A stretch of 64,000 bases of DNA from positions 21,582-85,581 of the forward strand of contig JAUCBJ010005359.1 in NCBI GenBank assembly GCA_032718475.1, read 5' to 3'. Source of the stretch: Nemertoderma westbladi. Taxonomy: Eukaryota > Xenacoelomorpha > Nemertodermatida > Nemertodermatidae. The first letter of the stretch is position 1. Each line of letters opens with the position of its first letter. Of this stretch, positions 1 through 11,271 are shown one piece after another. The notes beneath the pieces are model-generated. The model worked only from the letters and a program-made list of their open reading frames with translations, made no database searches and was not told the origin of the DNA. A program made the translations under genes and the position numbers.

Positions 1-1
1 C

Positions 2-762
2 GAATTCGCCCAAAAGGAAGCTGTTTCTTTGGGCTGTATTCGACTAGAAACATGCGCTAAACCTTCCTCTTTCACGAAGCACTTTGAGTCAACTCTCTCG
101 AACGTAACGCTAATTCATGACTGGCATTGTTTAATTCTCAGTGGCGATCCCTTTCTCAGATTGGCGTCTGAATCTCAACTCTCACAACCAGGGTTCCGTA
201 TTCGAGAAGCCGTCTCTCAGGACGTACAAGCTATTGGGACCTTTATTATAGAACTGTCGGAATATGAACAGATGCGCGATAAATGTTTGGTAACGGAGGA
301 CCTTTTACGAAGGTTCGGGTTTGGTTTAGAGCCTCCAGTATTCAGTTGTTTGATGGTGGAAGTCGATGATTCTGTGTTCAACGAGCTAGGTTCCGGCCTT
401 ACTGACGTTACCGGTAGATGCGACACAGGTTGGCTTGGCATACGATAGGCCATGCTTTGTACTACCACGGTTACTGTTTACCGTACGGTCGGTTAGTGTA
501 CGTAGAGGACTTGTACATTCGAATGCCGTTCCGTAAACGCGGTTACGGTTTGGCTCTTATGTCCGCCGTGGCTGCGGCTGGTAGGACCGAAGGGGCAGTC
601 TGCTTCGGTTGGATATGTCTGGGATGGAACCAAACCGCAATGGAGTTCTACGACCGATTAGGAGCTGTTGACATCACCAAGGAACACGGGATCGCTTATC
701 ATAAAATCGAGGGGGATAATTGGTCCGATTTAACTTCTAATAAATTTGTTAAGAAAGATTGA
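2..762 (+). pseudogene. SAT1-like diamine/polyamine N-acetyltransferase, tandem GNAT units, frameshifted
   Basis: Frame 2 is open from the window edge (no ATG) to a stop at 446-448. Its first part, ending near 170, reads like the C-terminal end of a GNAT acetyltransferase (WHCLILSG). It then continues into a second unit starting FRIREAVSQDV with the ELSEYEQM motif typical of spermidine/spermine acetyltransferase N-termini. Homology moves to frame 1 between about 420 and 450 and runs to the stop at 760-762: YVEDLYI, then RKRGYG (the acetyl-CoA loop, R/Q-x-x-G-x-G/A), WNQTAMEFYDRLGA and a C-terminal tail. The family acetylates polyamines with acetyl-CoA in the cytosol. The second unit is complete apart from one frame change, so this is either a recent pseudogene or a single-base sequence error. 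No intron signals separate the halves. Family call fairly sure; whether it functions is unknown. Confidence 0.72.
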
Positions 763-1408
763 TTAATTAAATTCAAATGTGATCTAATCTAACTATAATG
801 AAGTGATGGAGGCGCGGCAGGGGTATGCGTGCGGTACGACTGGGACCTTTCTGCAGTATAACTGTAAGCCTCCATCCAACAGCTACAATCATAACTTCCC
901 ATCAGAAGCCATAATTATTGGCTTCCGTCGGGCATTATGGCTTCCGATCGGTCGCTGATGGCTCACATTTTTGACGGTCACACATTTTTACCCCCCCCCC
1001 CCCCCCCCCCCCTCCCACATGCCCACCCATAGCTGTGTGTGAGCGTAGCTTGCTAGTACAGTTATGTTGTAGTAAAAATATATTAATAAATTTATTAATA
1101 ATGTATATCTGTACTATTATACTGTAATGATGTATATAACAAATAATAATTGTAGATTCAGTTTCTACTAAATATACAATCACCAAGTTAAATGTATATC
1201 TTTATTGAAGAAATTCCCCCAATATTGTGTAAGAAAAGTAACTACCACGTGACCTGTGCTTTAGCATATCATTCCGACTGATAGGTCAGGGAGTGTGTTA
1301 TTCTCGTAAGTATGGTTCATAGACTGTACATTACATCTCTCAGTAATAATTATATTTTATGTAGTATCAGTTTCATTTAGGGGTTAATTAACATTAAATT
1401 CGTTTACA
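763..1408. other. Intergenic, no gene seen; C-homopolymer
   Basis: AT-rich spacer between the acetyltransferase locus and hexokinase. It holds a run of about 20 C interrupted by T (about 991-1014) and a short inverted motif around 908-945 (GCCATAATTATTGGC with a nearby GCATTATGGC). A related C-rich stretch followed by GCCCACCCAT occurs near 20830-20870. Confidence 0.6.
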
Positions 1409-2767
1409 ATGGATAAATTACCCGAGTTCCACCTTCCTGACAAGCCACTTCTGCAACAATTAGTGCACGAAGAGTTACTTCCTTTCATACTGAACAAGTC
1501 GGCGGTTCTCGCGGTAATGGATGTGTTTAAAAAGGAAATGGCCGATAATCTAGCCAGAACTCAAACCGGACATAAAAACACCAGTGGATTGAAAATGGGC
1601 AACACCTATCTAACTGAATTTCTCGACGGCACAGAGAATGGGGGATTCATGGGCCTGGATCTTGGCGGAACAAACTTCCGCGTGACTTATATTGAGTTGG
1701 CCGATCGGAGAGTTGTTAGGGAGTTGTTGCATAAAGACACAGTACCGGAAGCGGCGATGTGTGGGACCGTGGATGAGTTGATGGACTACATCGCAGGGAG
1801 TATAAACAGGTTTATAGATAAGGAGAGTTTGTTTAAGGAATCCCGCATTCCGCTTGGTTTTACATTTAGCCTTCCAACCGTGCAACAGGCACTGGATAGC
1901 GCCACACTTATAGTCTGGACGAAAAACTTCCGAATAACCAACGGATTAGGCGAGGAAATGGTCGCGAAGTTTCGAAGCTCCATAACCAGACGTCAGTTGC
2001 AACATAAAGTCGATGTGGTCGCCATTCTCAATGATACAACGGGAACACTGGTCGCTGGAAACTACAAGAATCAAAGATGTAAGGTAGGCGTCATAATAGC
2101 TACCGGAAGTAACGCTTGCTACATGGAGAACGCAACCGGAAGTAACGCCAACAATACCGGAAGTAGCGTTATTGAGACCGACTGGGGAGCCGTGGCGGAC
2201 AACGGGTGTATAGATTGGTTGCTAACCGGCATCGATAGGGATTTAGACAGGGATTCTAATCATCCCGACTCATTCCGGTTCGAGAAACTATTCAGTGGAT
2301 TCTACCAGGGGGAGATAGTTCGTAAGATACTAGTGGACCTATCGCGTAAAGGGGTCCCTTTACTACCGGAAGTTGTCAGTCGCTACGATCATCCTTACTC
2401 ATTGACAACTAAAACTGTAGCGGCTGTATGCGAGGGGACTCGACACTCAGAGGTCATTGACCTAAGACAATGTGACGAGGTCACTGACCTCGTACTCAGA
2501 CGTATCTGCGAAGTTGTAACACACCGGGGCGCTATCCTAGTTGCTGCGGCAACGGCGGCCCTATTGGCCCGCATTGGCCATCCAACTGTTATCGCAGTTG
2601 ATGGTTCGTTGTATGACCACCACGCAATCTTTCGTCGCTGTCTCCATGGCTACTTGGGGGCGTTGAGTCCGATTGAGGCAGAGTTTATCTCGGTACCAGA
2701 CGGGTCCGTATTGGGGGCGGCTTTAGTGGCGGCCATAGCCCAGAGACAGACACGCAACGCTCTCTAA
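1409..2767 (+). CDS. Single-domain hexokinase, intronless
   Basis: 452 residues from ATG at 1409, the usual length of a one-domain hexokinase, which phosphorylates hexose with ATP to start glycolysis. Motifs in order: phosphate-1 loop LDLGGTNFRV (83-92), sugar-binding FTFSLP (151-156), WTKNF (170-174), catalytic Asp in NDTTGT (Asp209), phosphate-2/adenosine loop ATGSNACYME (231-240; most relatives have GTGTNACYME), ETDWGA (256-261), FEKLFSGFYQGEIVR (291-305), VDGSLYDHH near 395 and a C-terminal GAALVAA. All catalytic positions I can place are kept. Oddities: it is one uninterrupted exon, although metazoan hexokinases normally have many introns. The loop after CYME is replaced by partial copies of ATGSNA/NTGSS, made by a repeated ACCGGAAGTA motif. 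DNA composition is more GC-rich than its AT-rich flanks. A retrogene is the likeliest explanation; no poly(A) tail or target duplication was seen. Confidence 0.9.
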   Translation: MDKLPEFHLPDKPLLQQLVHEELLPFILNKSAVLAVMDVFKKEMADNLARTQTGHKNTSGLKMGNTYLTEFLDGTENGGFMGLDLGGTNFRVTYIELADRRVVRELLHKDTVPEAAMCGTVDELMDYIAGSINRFIDKESLFKESRIPLGFTFSLPTVQQALDSATLIVWTKNFRITNGLGEEMVAKFRSSITRRQLQHKVDVVAILNDTTGTLVAGNYKNQRCKVGVIIATGSNACYMENATGSNANNTGSSVIETDWGAVADNGCIDWLLTGIDRDLDRDSNHPDSFRFEKLFSGFYQGEIVRKILVDLSRKGVPLLPEVVSRYDHPYSLTTKTVAAVCEGTRHSEVIDLRQCDEVTDLVLRRICEVVTHRGAILVAAATAALLARIGHPTVIAVDGSLYDHHAIFRRCLHGYLGALSPIEAEFISVPDGSVLGAALVAAIAQRQTRNAL

Positions 2768-3149
2768 ATCAATCAATCAATAGCAATTATGATTAATATT
2801 ACTAATTAATTTAATGGTTTTATAATTAATTTATTTTAGATTATTTTCGTGGTTGTGGGTGTTTCATTACTGAATGCTATGCATAAACCAGTATCGGGCA
2901 ATCAGAAGGGATATTTTATATTATTATTTTCAAGATACAAATTGACAACATTGAAATTGAAAATCGAGGACATAATAGTATAGTATGATAAATGAAATAA
3001 TACATTTTATTAACTTTTCTTAGAACTAGGAAAAAGTATAATTAAATAAATAAGTAAATTTTAAAAAATCAAAAAAATTAAGGCAACATTTACAAGAACT
3101 CATCCTTCGATGACGATCCCCATGTATTTTCCCACGACGTTCTTGTGAT

Positions 3150-3510
3150 ATACCTGGAAAATCGAGATGAACAACACTGCGAGGAATACGTAAATGGAGC
3201 TGCGTTCACATCTTCATAATTTCATCCGAATGGGAGGACTTCAAGATAGATCATGTCTCCATTACTATTCATAATCGTATTGGATTACGCCATGAGGACA
3301 GCCACAACAGGTGAAGGTATTGTGTTCACACTACAAGAACGCAGGAGTAGTAGATATACGGCAACTACAGTCACAGACACCGACTTTGAGGATGACATCG
3401 CCCTGCTCTCTAATACGCTAGCAGATGCACAGCTTCTACTAAATAAAGTGGAGAGGGCTGCTAAGTAGGTTGGATTGCATATAAATGCTACCAAGACCGA
3501 ATTACACTTT
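3150..3510 (+). mobile_element. Non-LTR retrotransposon reverse-transcriptase fragment (dead)
   Basis: The translation around 3253-3510 reads SPLLFIIVLDYAMR, then DTDFEDDIALLS (the F/YADD catalytic box with Ala changed to Glu), then LLNKVERAAK, a stop at 3466-3468, then GLHINATKTELHFS in the same frame. These are the palm and thumb signatures of LINE-type reverse transcriptase. The fragment lacks both ends, and the altered catalytic box and internal stop mark it as a relic. The C-terminal piece at about 21103-21534 looks like the same broad family. Confidence 0.75.
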
Positions 3511-5204
3511 TCCATAGTAATTACTTTTTCATGTTAATGGAATCCTGACAACCATCGACAATGATAAGAGGATTGGCGACTTCCTTTCCATTGGGAAATG
3601 AGAGAACTGCAGAACAGACAGAAATTAAGAAAGCAAGGTATGAGTAGCTTTCAATTCATTCATTGTGTATTCACATTAGACCTGAAGAAAGCCTCGAACG
3701 AAGTAAGGCAGAAATCTCGTCAATGAACTACGTTTTGTTTGTGGGAAGTTGACCTTCAAGTTTTACTAGATCGCCTACTTACTATCATATATAGTCAGAT
3801 GTAAATATAAAGTTATCTGTAATTATAAAACTAAAATGTTACATATCTTTCCTATAAAAACAGCCGTGGTAAGAAAGGCTGTACGAAATTTTGTAGTATT
3901 TGAGTGAAATGCAGGGTTGAGGGGGGCAAATTTTGCATAAGTCTGAGCCTAGAAAATAGATTTCTAAGGGTGCTTGTGAAATCGCGCTTTCAATAGAAAC
4001 TTCTCAACGTTTTTTATTTAGACAACAAGACCTGGGATTCACAATTCACATCATGTATCAACAGGTGCTCATGAAAGATTGACAGTGGGGGCCTAGTAAT
4101 GCTAGTCAATGGATATGACCAAACTGCAACCAGCAAACTTCGCCCGCGAGCAATCTTCGCCCTCGTTTAACCTCGTTTATTGTTTTGGTTAGAAAAATTC
4201 GTCTCTAACCTATCGTGTCTTTAACCTGCCCCTTTCCCCCAATCGGGCGACGGTTGGACGCGGGCGAAGATTGCACCCAACCTCTCAATCTACACCCCAA
4301 CCCAAAGGATTGATGACAGGCAGGTATTGACCGAGAATTTGTGTTTTAAAAGTAATAGATTGTAGGTGTGGAGGCGACCCAATTTGTAAGAAATATTAAA
4401 ACTTACCTTATTGCCCGTGGACTGGGCAGGAGGGAGGATGGAATGTTCCCTACTGTACTTCTATGGGGAGTGGAGATCGAAGTGGCGCGGAGAAATGGGG
4501 AAGGAGAAGGGGAAGTTAATTATGTTTAGATAAATTAAAAACACATCACTTATCGCAAATTACTTGCACTAATTAACAACTATAATGGAAAGGGGTAGGG
4601 GGATTCCAGATAATTTACTCTTATAGTAGAAAATAATTAATTTCCATGAAAGGACACTGACAGGACTTTGAAAATGTAGTTTTTACAGCAATTAATGTAA
4701 TTAACTAATTAACTGCTTTTATATTAAATTTTCGAAGGCCACACGTAAATTGTACCTAGGAAAAATTTCTGCGTATTTCGGGACGACACTAAGTTAATTA
4801 GGGCCTAATTATTAATGTTTACAATGGTGAAGAAGCTTGTGTATTAGAAATCCATTTTATTCTTTAATTGTTACTTTTTCGTTCAAGTAGTATACCCTAA
4901 AATTGGGAGAAAAAAAGTAACATACCATAGCATTGCATCAATTTTTACTTTTTTTTTATTGGCGAACAAAGTAAAATAAATATTTTATTCTTAGATTTAA
5001 CCCATAGTAACACAAAAAAAGTAACCCATAGGGTTGCATTAATTTTCTTTTTTCCCGGCGAAAAAATTAAAATAAAATATTTTTGGTGGAGTTTCTTAAA
5101 TTTTATTAGGCCTACATCTGCTGTGAGCGTCCACGTAGAAAAGGTTTGCACGTGCTGTAATTTGATCAAAATCCATTCAAACACTCAAAAGTTATTGCGA
5201 CTTT
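3511..5204. other. Gene-free stretch with repeat scraps
   Basis: No coding signal seen. About 4160-4240 carries one degenerate unit of the 72-bp satellite (TTTATTGTTTTGGTTAGAAA, then AACCTGCCCCTTTCCCCC). About 4910-4985 and 5010-5090 are a diverged direct duplication containing GTAAC, TTGCAT and GGCGAA blocks in T-rich DNA. Confidence 0.5.
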
Positions 5205-5335
5205 AGTGTCTACGCGGCGTACTCCAAAACAGAACTTAATATCCTATATTGCTTTATGTTGTTAATCGGCTCTCTAGTTAGGTAATAAATATTCGAGAAC
5301 TTTAAATTATTTAACATTGAGTATTTGAAATACTA
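5205..5335. repeat. Dispersed repeat family A, copy 1
   Basis: A block starting GGCGTACTCCAAAAC and continuing through CGGCTCTCTAGTTA to AAATATTCGAGAAC recurs near 10968-11100 and, more diverged, near 57440-57560. The three copies share order and spacing, so this is an interspersed repeat. No open reading frame lies inside it. Confidence 0.6.
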
Positions 5336-5358
5336 AATAAACAAATACATTTAAAATA

Positions 5359-5721
5359 GGCCCTGATACACCACAGGAGCGGTATCGGCTAGCGGCCACT
5401 TTTTAAAAATAGAACATAACGGGTGATGATACAGCATAAATGGCCGTTGTAGGTCGCCGCTTCAGCCCACTGCCCTTTTATAACTTGCTATATTTGTTGA
5501 GCGGCGAGCGTCGGCGGTCAGCGGTTTCTGTATTGTGTTCATCAATAAAATATTGGACCTGATCACATTTTTTACTCTGTACCAACAACTGCAGACTCGT
5601 TATAATTTTTATGCAACTACGGTGTCACAAGGACCATGGCACTAGTGATAGTGTGTGTTTTTAGCAAAACATTATTTTTGAACTACCATTGCAAATAATG
5701 CAATGGTCGGGGTATCAGGCC
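5359..5721. mobile_element. Small MITE-like element with GGCC-TGATAC terminal inverted repeats
   Basis: The left end reads GGCCCTGATACACC and the right end GGGGTATCAGGCC, which are inverted copies. About 360 bp, non-coding. A similar end (GGTGTATCATGGCC) occurs at about 9640-9653, so the family is present more than once. No clear target duplication was found. Confidence 0.45.
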
Positions 5722-6204
5722 CTGTGATTATATATGATCCTGGGTAAATATTAACTGTATACGTCATTGTTCATAAAATAGCACTTTATAGTGTTACGGC
5801 ACGAGTGATTTTGTGAAATAACAAAACGAGGGCCGTAAACGCTTTACAGTGCTAATTATGAACAATGGCGAAACTAATTTTATTTATTTGTGGGGAATTA
5901 TTTATAGTTATGCACTTAAACTTTCTAGAACAACTTATTAATGACGCGGTGACATATTGGATATACATAGTAAAATGTATGGCGTAGGGACATACTGAGA
6001 AATAATGTCGCACTGCGATATAAAGCTGGAAAATATGTTGCCCTGGCGATTTGGTAGTGCGAAATTAATTCCGTACAAATAAATCAAAAAATGTAGGCCT
6101 ACTCCTTGGAATATATTTAGTTGCGAGTAATGCACGGACATGGGGGCCTTTTCCGTCATCACGATTCAATGTGTAGCAATGGCTGCTTTGGGTTACAACT
6201 CTCT

Positions 6205-6455
6205 GCCTGAATTTTGAAACACAACTAGTTCAACACAGCGTCGATGTCAAGACTGATTTTGCCTTTAATAAATACAGTAGTTAAGATGACACAAAACAAT
6301 TCGTCTTAAAAAAAATAGAGTAAAATTTAAAAGCTCCAAACATGTTGTGTTACAAATTTCCAACAATATTACAAATATTTATGGAAAAATATCAGAGTGG
6401 ATGGGGGAGATGCCTCAGAATCATCAGAAAATCGCACTTTACTGTAGGATGAGTA
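6205..6455. mobile_element. Degenerate copy of the TA-flanked foldback MITE family
   Basis: GAAACACAACTAGTTCAAC matches the subterminal sequence of the copy at 62017-62775. GGGGGAGATGCC followed by ATCATCAGAAAAT near 6405-6435 resembles the decayed opposite end (GGGGG, GTCATCCGAAAATGACAC). No intact terminal repeat remains. Confidence 0.4.
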
Positions 6456-6484
6456 CCGGTACTACAGTACTACTGAATTATATT

Positions 6485-9400
6485 CAATAGTGGGTTGGTG
6501 ACTTAAAAAAATAGTTTTCTATAAACACGTTCATAAAATGTAAAAAGGTGTGCTGATTACGAATCTGAAAACCGTTTTTAATTTCATCGAATTCCGGCTG
6601 AGATTGAAGGGACACCAGCGCGGGAATATCTTAGTTTAAACGCTCTGAGTTACTGTTCCACTTTCTGTTCCACTGTGTCGCTAGCCGCTAGGCAATATTC
6701 ACTAGCTAACAACAGCATACAGTTTACTATTGTTTGATGCAGGCTAATTTTAGTTATAAAGATTAAGATATTTATATTATTAGTTTGACATGTAATGTTC
6801 ATTGTTCAAGATTATTTTTATTCGTTTGTAGCGGCACTGTAGGGGTTGTCCTACCTAGTATTATAGGCCTACAACGCCTACTGAATTTACGAATGTTATT
6901 AGGACTACAAGTTTTGGACCTTATTCTTTCTGTAAAAATGTTTTAAACCATATCCACGGTATTTTTAAACCTGAAATTTCACATCGAATGTAAACGCTGC
7001 GCATTTATTTATGAAAAATTGAATTTATGATTTCTTCTACTTGAGTTCATGCAATTGGGAACAAAGCAATAAGAACCAAAGAACGGTGAAGATTTCGCCA
7101 TGTTTGTGTTGCTGTCAGTGTGCGAAACTGCAAACACAGTTGATTGATAAAGTTGGACCTTATATTTTCTTTAAATTTCCTATTTATTTTTACTATGTTT
7201 CAATATTATTAAATATATCCGCATTCATTGGTTGTGTGGGTTTAATATAACTAATATGTTGCTTTAAACAAACATAGGTATAGCTATCCATCACCATCGT
7301 GTTCTAGGACAGAATCGCTATACACTGTGATATTATTATCATAAATGCGTTCAATTCTTATATGTGAAATTTCAGGTTTAAAAAAAACTGTGAAGATGGT
7401 TTATTAGCATTTTACAGAAAGAATAAGGTCCAAAACTTCTATGTAGCCCTAATAACATTCGTGAATACAGAAGGTCGATACACTAGGCAAGACAACCCGT
7501 CCTACAATGCCACTATAAACGAATAAAAATAATCTTAAACAATGAACATTACATTGTTGTGTCAAACTAATTTAAAAATATCTTAATCTTTATAACTAAA
7601 ATTAGCCTGCATCAAACAATAGTAAACTGTATGCTGTTAGCTAGTGAACCTAGCGACACAGTGGAACAGAAAGTGGTACAGTAACTCAGAGCGTTTAAAC
7701 TAAGATATTCCCACGCTGGTGATAGATAGATAGATTTATTTATACACTAGCAGGCAATACCCGAGGCATGTTACCTGGTATTTCCCGCTACTGGCATAGG
7801 CCTACTGGCGTACTGGTACCGGTATAGGCCTACTGACATACCGGTACTTAGTACCGGTACCGAACGTGAATTAAACTTTTCGAAAAGTGGCCTATAACGA
7901 CCGCTGGTTAAAGTTATACACACATGCCAAGTTCCAGCGCAATCCCTCTGCCCGTTTTGGTGGAGTTCGAACACAGAGAGAGAGAGATAATTTGATTTTT
8001 ATAGGTATAGATTATGTAAAAACAATAACAAATACACCAAACAATGTAACCGGTATAAAAGGTATTGTCCAACATAACATATAGGATTACCCCTAAAGCT
8101 TTGCAGCTTATTTCCAAGGGGGTCCTTTATGTTACTTGGTTACAAATACAATATTACACTACGCTAACCTAAAACCAATATAAAACGTAATTACACTATG
8201 TACATGTACAACTTTACCGAGAGCGTGGCAATGTCCGACTCAACGATAAAGATGTAATGTACAGAACAATTTATTATAAAACGTAATTACAGTATAAATA
8301 GTAAATAAATTAATAAACTAATAACTTACTGTAGGACTATTGTACCTATTTTTACATTGCACACGGAGGTGAGATTTAACTGCAGATTTAAAAGAATGTT
8401 GATTATCTAGGTTTTTAATTTCATTAGGCAGAGCGTTCCAATTTTTAATGCCGTTAAAAAAGAAAGTATCAGATTCAAAGGATTTACAATTCGGGAGGTA
8501 GAAGTTTGAAGCGCTAGCTCTGGTACTGTAAGAGTGTGTATCGCGTACTCTGTTGAATTTTTGTTTTAGGTAATTGGGACATTTACCATTATACACTGGT
8601 GCACATGGTTAAGGCGTAGCTCTACTATCTAAGTTAAGTAGTCCAGATTCAGAAAAGTCATCTGGAGTTAGGTGGTGCCTAGGTTTGTAGTCTTTAATAA
8701 ATCGTACAACTTTATTCTGAGCTACTTGTAATTTACATTTAAGCTGTTTGGTTAAGCCTTCATACCAAGAAGAGCACGCATAGTCCATGTGACACTGTAT
8801 TAAAGAAGAGCAAAGTAACTTGCGGGAGTCGGTGTTTAAACTATTTTTATTTCTGTATAGAAACCTAAGCCTACTGTTAACTTTCGAGAAAATATTTTTC
8901 ACTGTACTTTCTCCTGATAAGCAGTTATCCAATGTGGCGCCTAAATATTTAACTTCCTTTTTATTTTCAATCTTATGTCCATTACTAGTGACTTCAAATT
9001 TAGTTACCTTCTTTAACTTTCTTTTGGAACCAAACAAAATACTTTCAGTCTTACCGTAGTGAATGGATAGCTTATTATCAACCAACCACTCATTACAGGA
9101 TTCTAGAACTGCACTTAACTTTTGGGAAATATGGATAGGATCTTTATGAGAGAAAATAAGAGCACTGTCGTCGGCATATAAAATGAGTTTAAAATCGGGA
9201 TCTATACTACTTATCATATCATTTACATAGCATACAAAAAGCAGAGGACCTAATATACTACCTTGCGGTACACCACAGGTAATCTCTTGTACAGTAGACT
9301 GCGATTTGCTAATGACTACAGTTTGACCTCTGTCTGACAGGTAGGACTTGAATTCAGTATAACCCCTTCAATTTCAGCCGAAACTCGATGAAATTAAAAA

Positions 9401-9488
9401 CGGTTTTCAGATTCGTGATCAGCACACTTTTTTACATTTTATGAACGTGTTTATAGAAAATTATATTTTTGAGTCACCAACCCTATTG
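6485..9488. mobile_element. Long foldback (TIR) DNA element, interrupted by a LINE
   Basis: The left arm (about 6485-6990) and the right arm (about 7358-7721 plus 9364-9488) are inverted copies. CAATAGTGGGTTGGTGAC faces GTCACCAACCCTATTG at the tips. Inner blocks such as CTGAAAACCGTTTTTAATTT, AGTTACTGTTCCACTTTCTG, TTTGATGCAGGCTAATTTTA and AAGGTCCAAAACTT are all found inverted. The roughly 370-bp loop (6990-7358) has no convincing gene, so this is non-autonomous. The right arm is split by a LINE whose removal restores the mirror sequence. Confidence 0.75.
7722..9363 (-). mobile_element. 5'-truncated non-LTR retrotransposon (CR1/jockey-like RT)
   Basis: Reading the minus strand from about 9360: FKSYLSDRGQTVVIS, then GVPQGSILGPLLF, then the catalytic box LILYADDSAL, then KTESILFGS and LGATLDNCLS, then the thumb and C-terminal part with SSLIQCHMDYACSSWY. 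At about 8610 the frame changes and a C-terminal end follows (FFNGIKNWNALPNEIK), typical of CR1/jockey-type elements. The 3' tail at 7722-7740 is a short ATCT repeat. The element lacks the endonuclease and the RT N-terminus and is frameshifted, so it is dead. It sits in the right arm of the foldback element, which dates it as the later insertion. Confidence 0.82.
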
Positions 9489-9967
9489 GAACTAGTGAGA
9501 TCTATAATCAATTTTCAATACTCTTTAATTAATTTACGTATATAATTAATTCTAGAACCATTACAAGTAAATTACATTTAATAAGTTACAAATTATGTAA
9601 ATTACATAATATGGCCGCTCGCGGCTCCTCTGGTGTATCATGGCCTTATAGTCGAGTCAATCTAGCAAAAAACCCATAAGTATTTCGCAATCAATCCGAA
9701 CCACACATTTTGGATTCTATATTACCTTATTAATGACCAAAAAAAGTCTAAGATTGTATTTTGCGGATCATATGTTTATTCACGGAAATTCTGCGAAAAT
9801 TTGCATAACACAAGCCAAACAAAAGGAACAGTAAGGCAAAGTAAGTAGCAAATTGGTGATGTTCCAGAATAATTTAATGAATTTCACAATAAGCTGTGAT
9901 TCAATGGGAAATTAGTAATATTTACATTGCATCAAATTTTTAAATATATCAAAAACTTCACGATATA

Positions 9968-10395
9968 CACCATGTCCCGTAATATAGTGTCATTTTCGGA
10001 TGAATATTGCTTGAAATTTGAAACACCAATAGTTCCACTCACCGTCGATGACCCTAGTTCCACTCACCGTCGATGACCCCATGAAGCCGGAATTTTCGAT
10101 TTTGAAGCGTTTTTATAAGCGTTTTAAAAAAGTGTCTTTTGCGAAATAGTACCCTCCGTATCGTGGCCATTCTTCACATTAGTCGTAATTTCTTCATATC
10201 ATTAAAAAGCAAAAGACACTTTTTTAAAACGCTTATAAAAAAGAATTTAAAGGCAAAATCGAAAATTCCGGCTTCATGAGTGAAACTAGTGGTGTTTCAA
10301 ATTTCAAGCAATATGATAAAGATTTGTAGAAAAATCTGGGGGGGGGGGGGGGGTCCGTGTCATCCGAAAATGACACTATATTACGGGACATGGTG
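9968..10395. mobile_element. TA-flanked foldback MITE, copy 1
   Basis: 428 bp bounded by CACCATGTCCCGTAATATAG and its exact inverse, with TA on both sides (9966-9967 and 10396-10397). The arms are inverted for nearly their full length (CCGGAATTTTCGATTTT, GCGTTTTAAAAAAGTGTC). The TA duplication suggests mobilisation by a Tc1/mariner-type transposase. A G-run of about 16 (about 10339-10354) lies inside the right arm. Confidence 0.75.
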
Positions 10396-10967
10396 TATTA
10401 AGGTAACCGTTGTAAAAAAATTATACAATTCCACTGCAAGGAAATTTCATAATTTCCATTATGATAGTGAAGATTTTTCACATAATTAAATAATGATTGC
10501 TCTATTGATTTTAGGTGTAATTTATTTATTTGTTTTAGTTTGAAAACCACAATAGTTTATCATATAACAAATACATTTTTTGGGGATACAGGTTTTTGAG
10601 GTCGATAATTCCGATGGGCGAGGTTACATCCACCCGTTTAGTAGAGAAGTTGTGTAAATAAGGTCCTTATATTGTACCAGCAAAATTGGTATTAAAAATG
10701 GTGAAATTATTAGACAAATTTCCGTTGCTCTGGAAACTAAATTGGTAACCATATAGAAGTGCATACTTCTGTCAATCGATAGTCATTAGAGTAAAGTTTG
10801 TCTGCACGAAATTTGGAGAAATCCCACCAATAGACCCCTTGTTGCTATGTAAAATCCATGTTGCTAAGGAAAGAAACAGGAAATTGAAGGTGAATTGCGA
10901 ATGAATTTGTTATGGGTTGACCCCCTTTTTCGGCTAGATTGACTCGCCCATTAAGGAATTGTCTTTT

Positions 10968-11271
10968 TTTGTGTCTGCTCGGCGTACTCCAAAACGGAAG
11001 TCAATATCCAATATTGCATTGGTTTAAGTAGTTAAGCGGCTCTCTAGTTACGTATTAAATATTCGAGAACACTAAATTATTTAAAATTGAGTAAGGCAGC
11101 ATCAGGAGTTGAATAGTACAGTAATTTAATGCAATGTAACTATGGGAGCAATATATTAAAATACTGTAGGCCTATAGTTCGATTTATTTTGTAACACTAT
11201 ATCGCTCTACTCTATCTTTTATTAAAGAATTGATCAACAAAATAGTACCAATTTAATAAGGTAACAGTTCC
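10968..11271. repeat. Dispersed repeat family A, longest of three copies
   Basis: It begins near TCGGCGTACTCCAAAACGG and passes through CGGCTCTCTAGTTACG, TATTCGAGAAC, CAGGAGTTGAA and a TTTATTTTGTAACAC block. The same blocks in the same order appear at about 57440-57740, and the first third at 5205-5335. No coding content. The gap from 10396 to 10967 before it shows no gene. Confidence 0.6.

Noticed and set aside
7041-7250. 69-codon hydrophobic frame in the loop of the foldback element, possible transposase remnant
   Set aside because: No transposase motif, and the composition is typical of AT-rich non-coding DNA.
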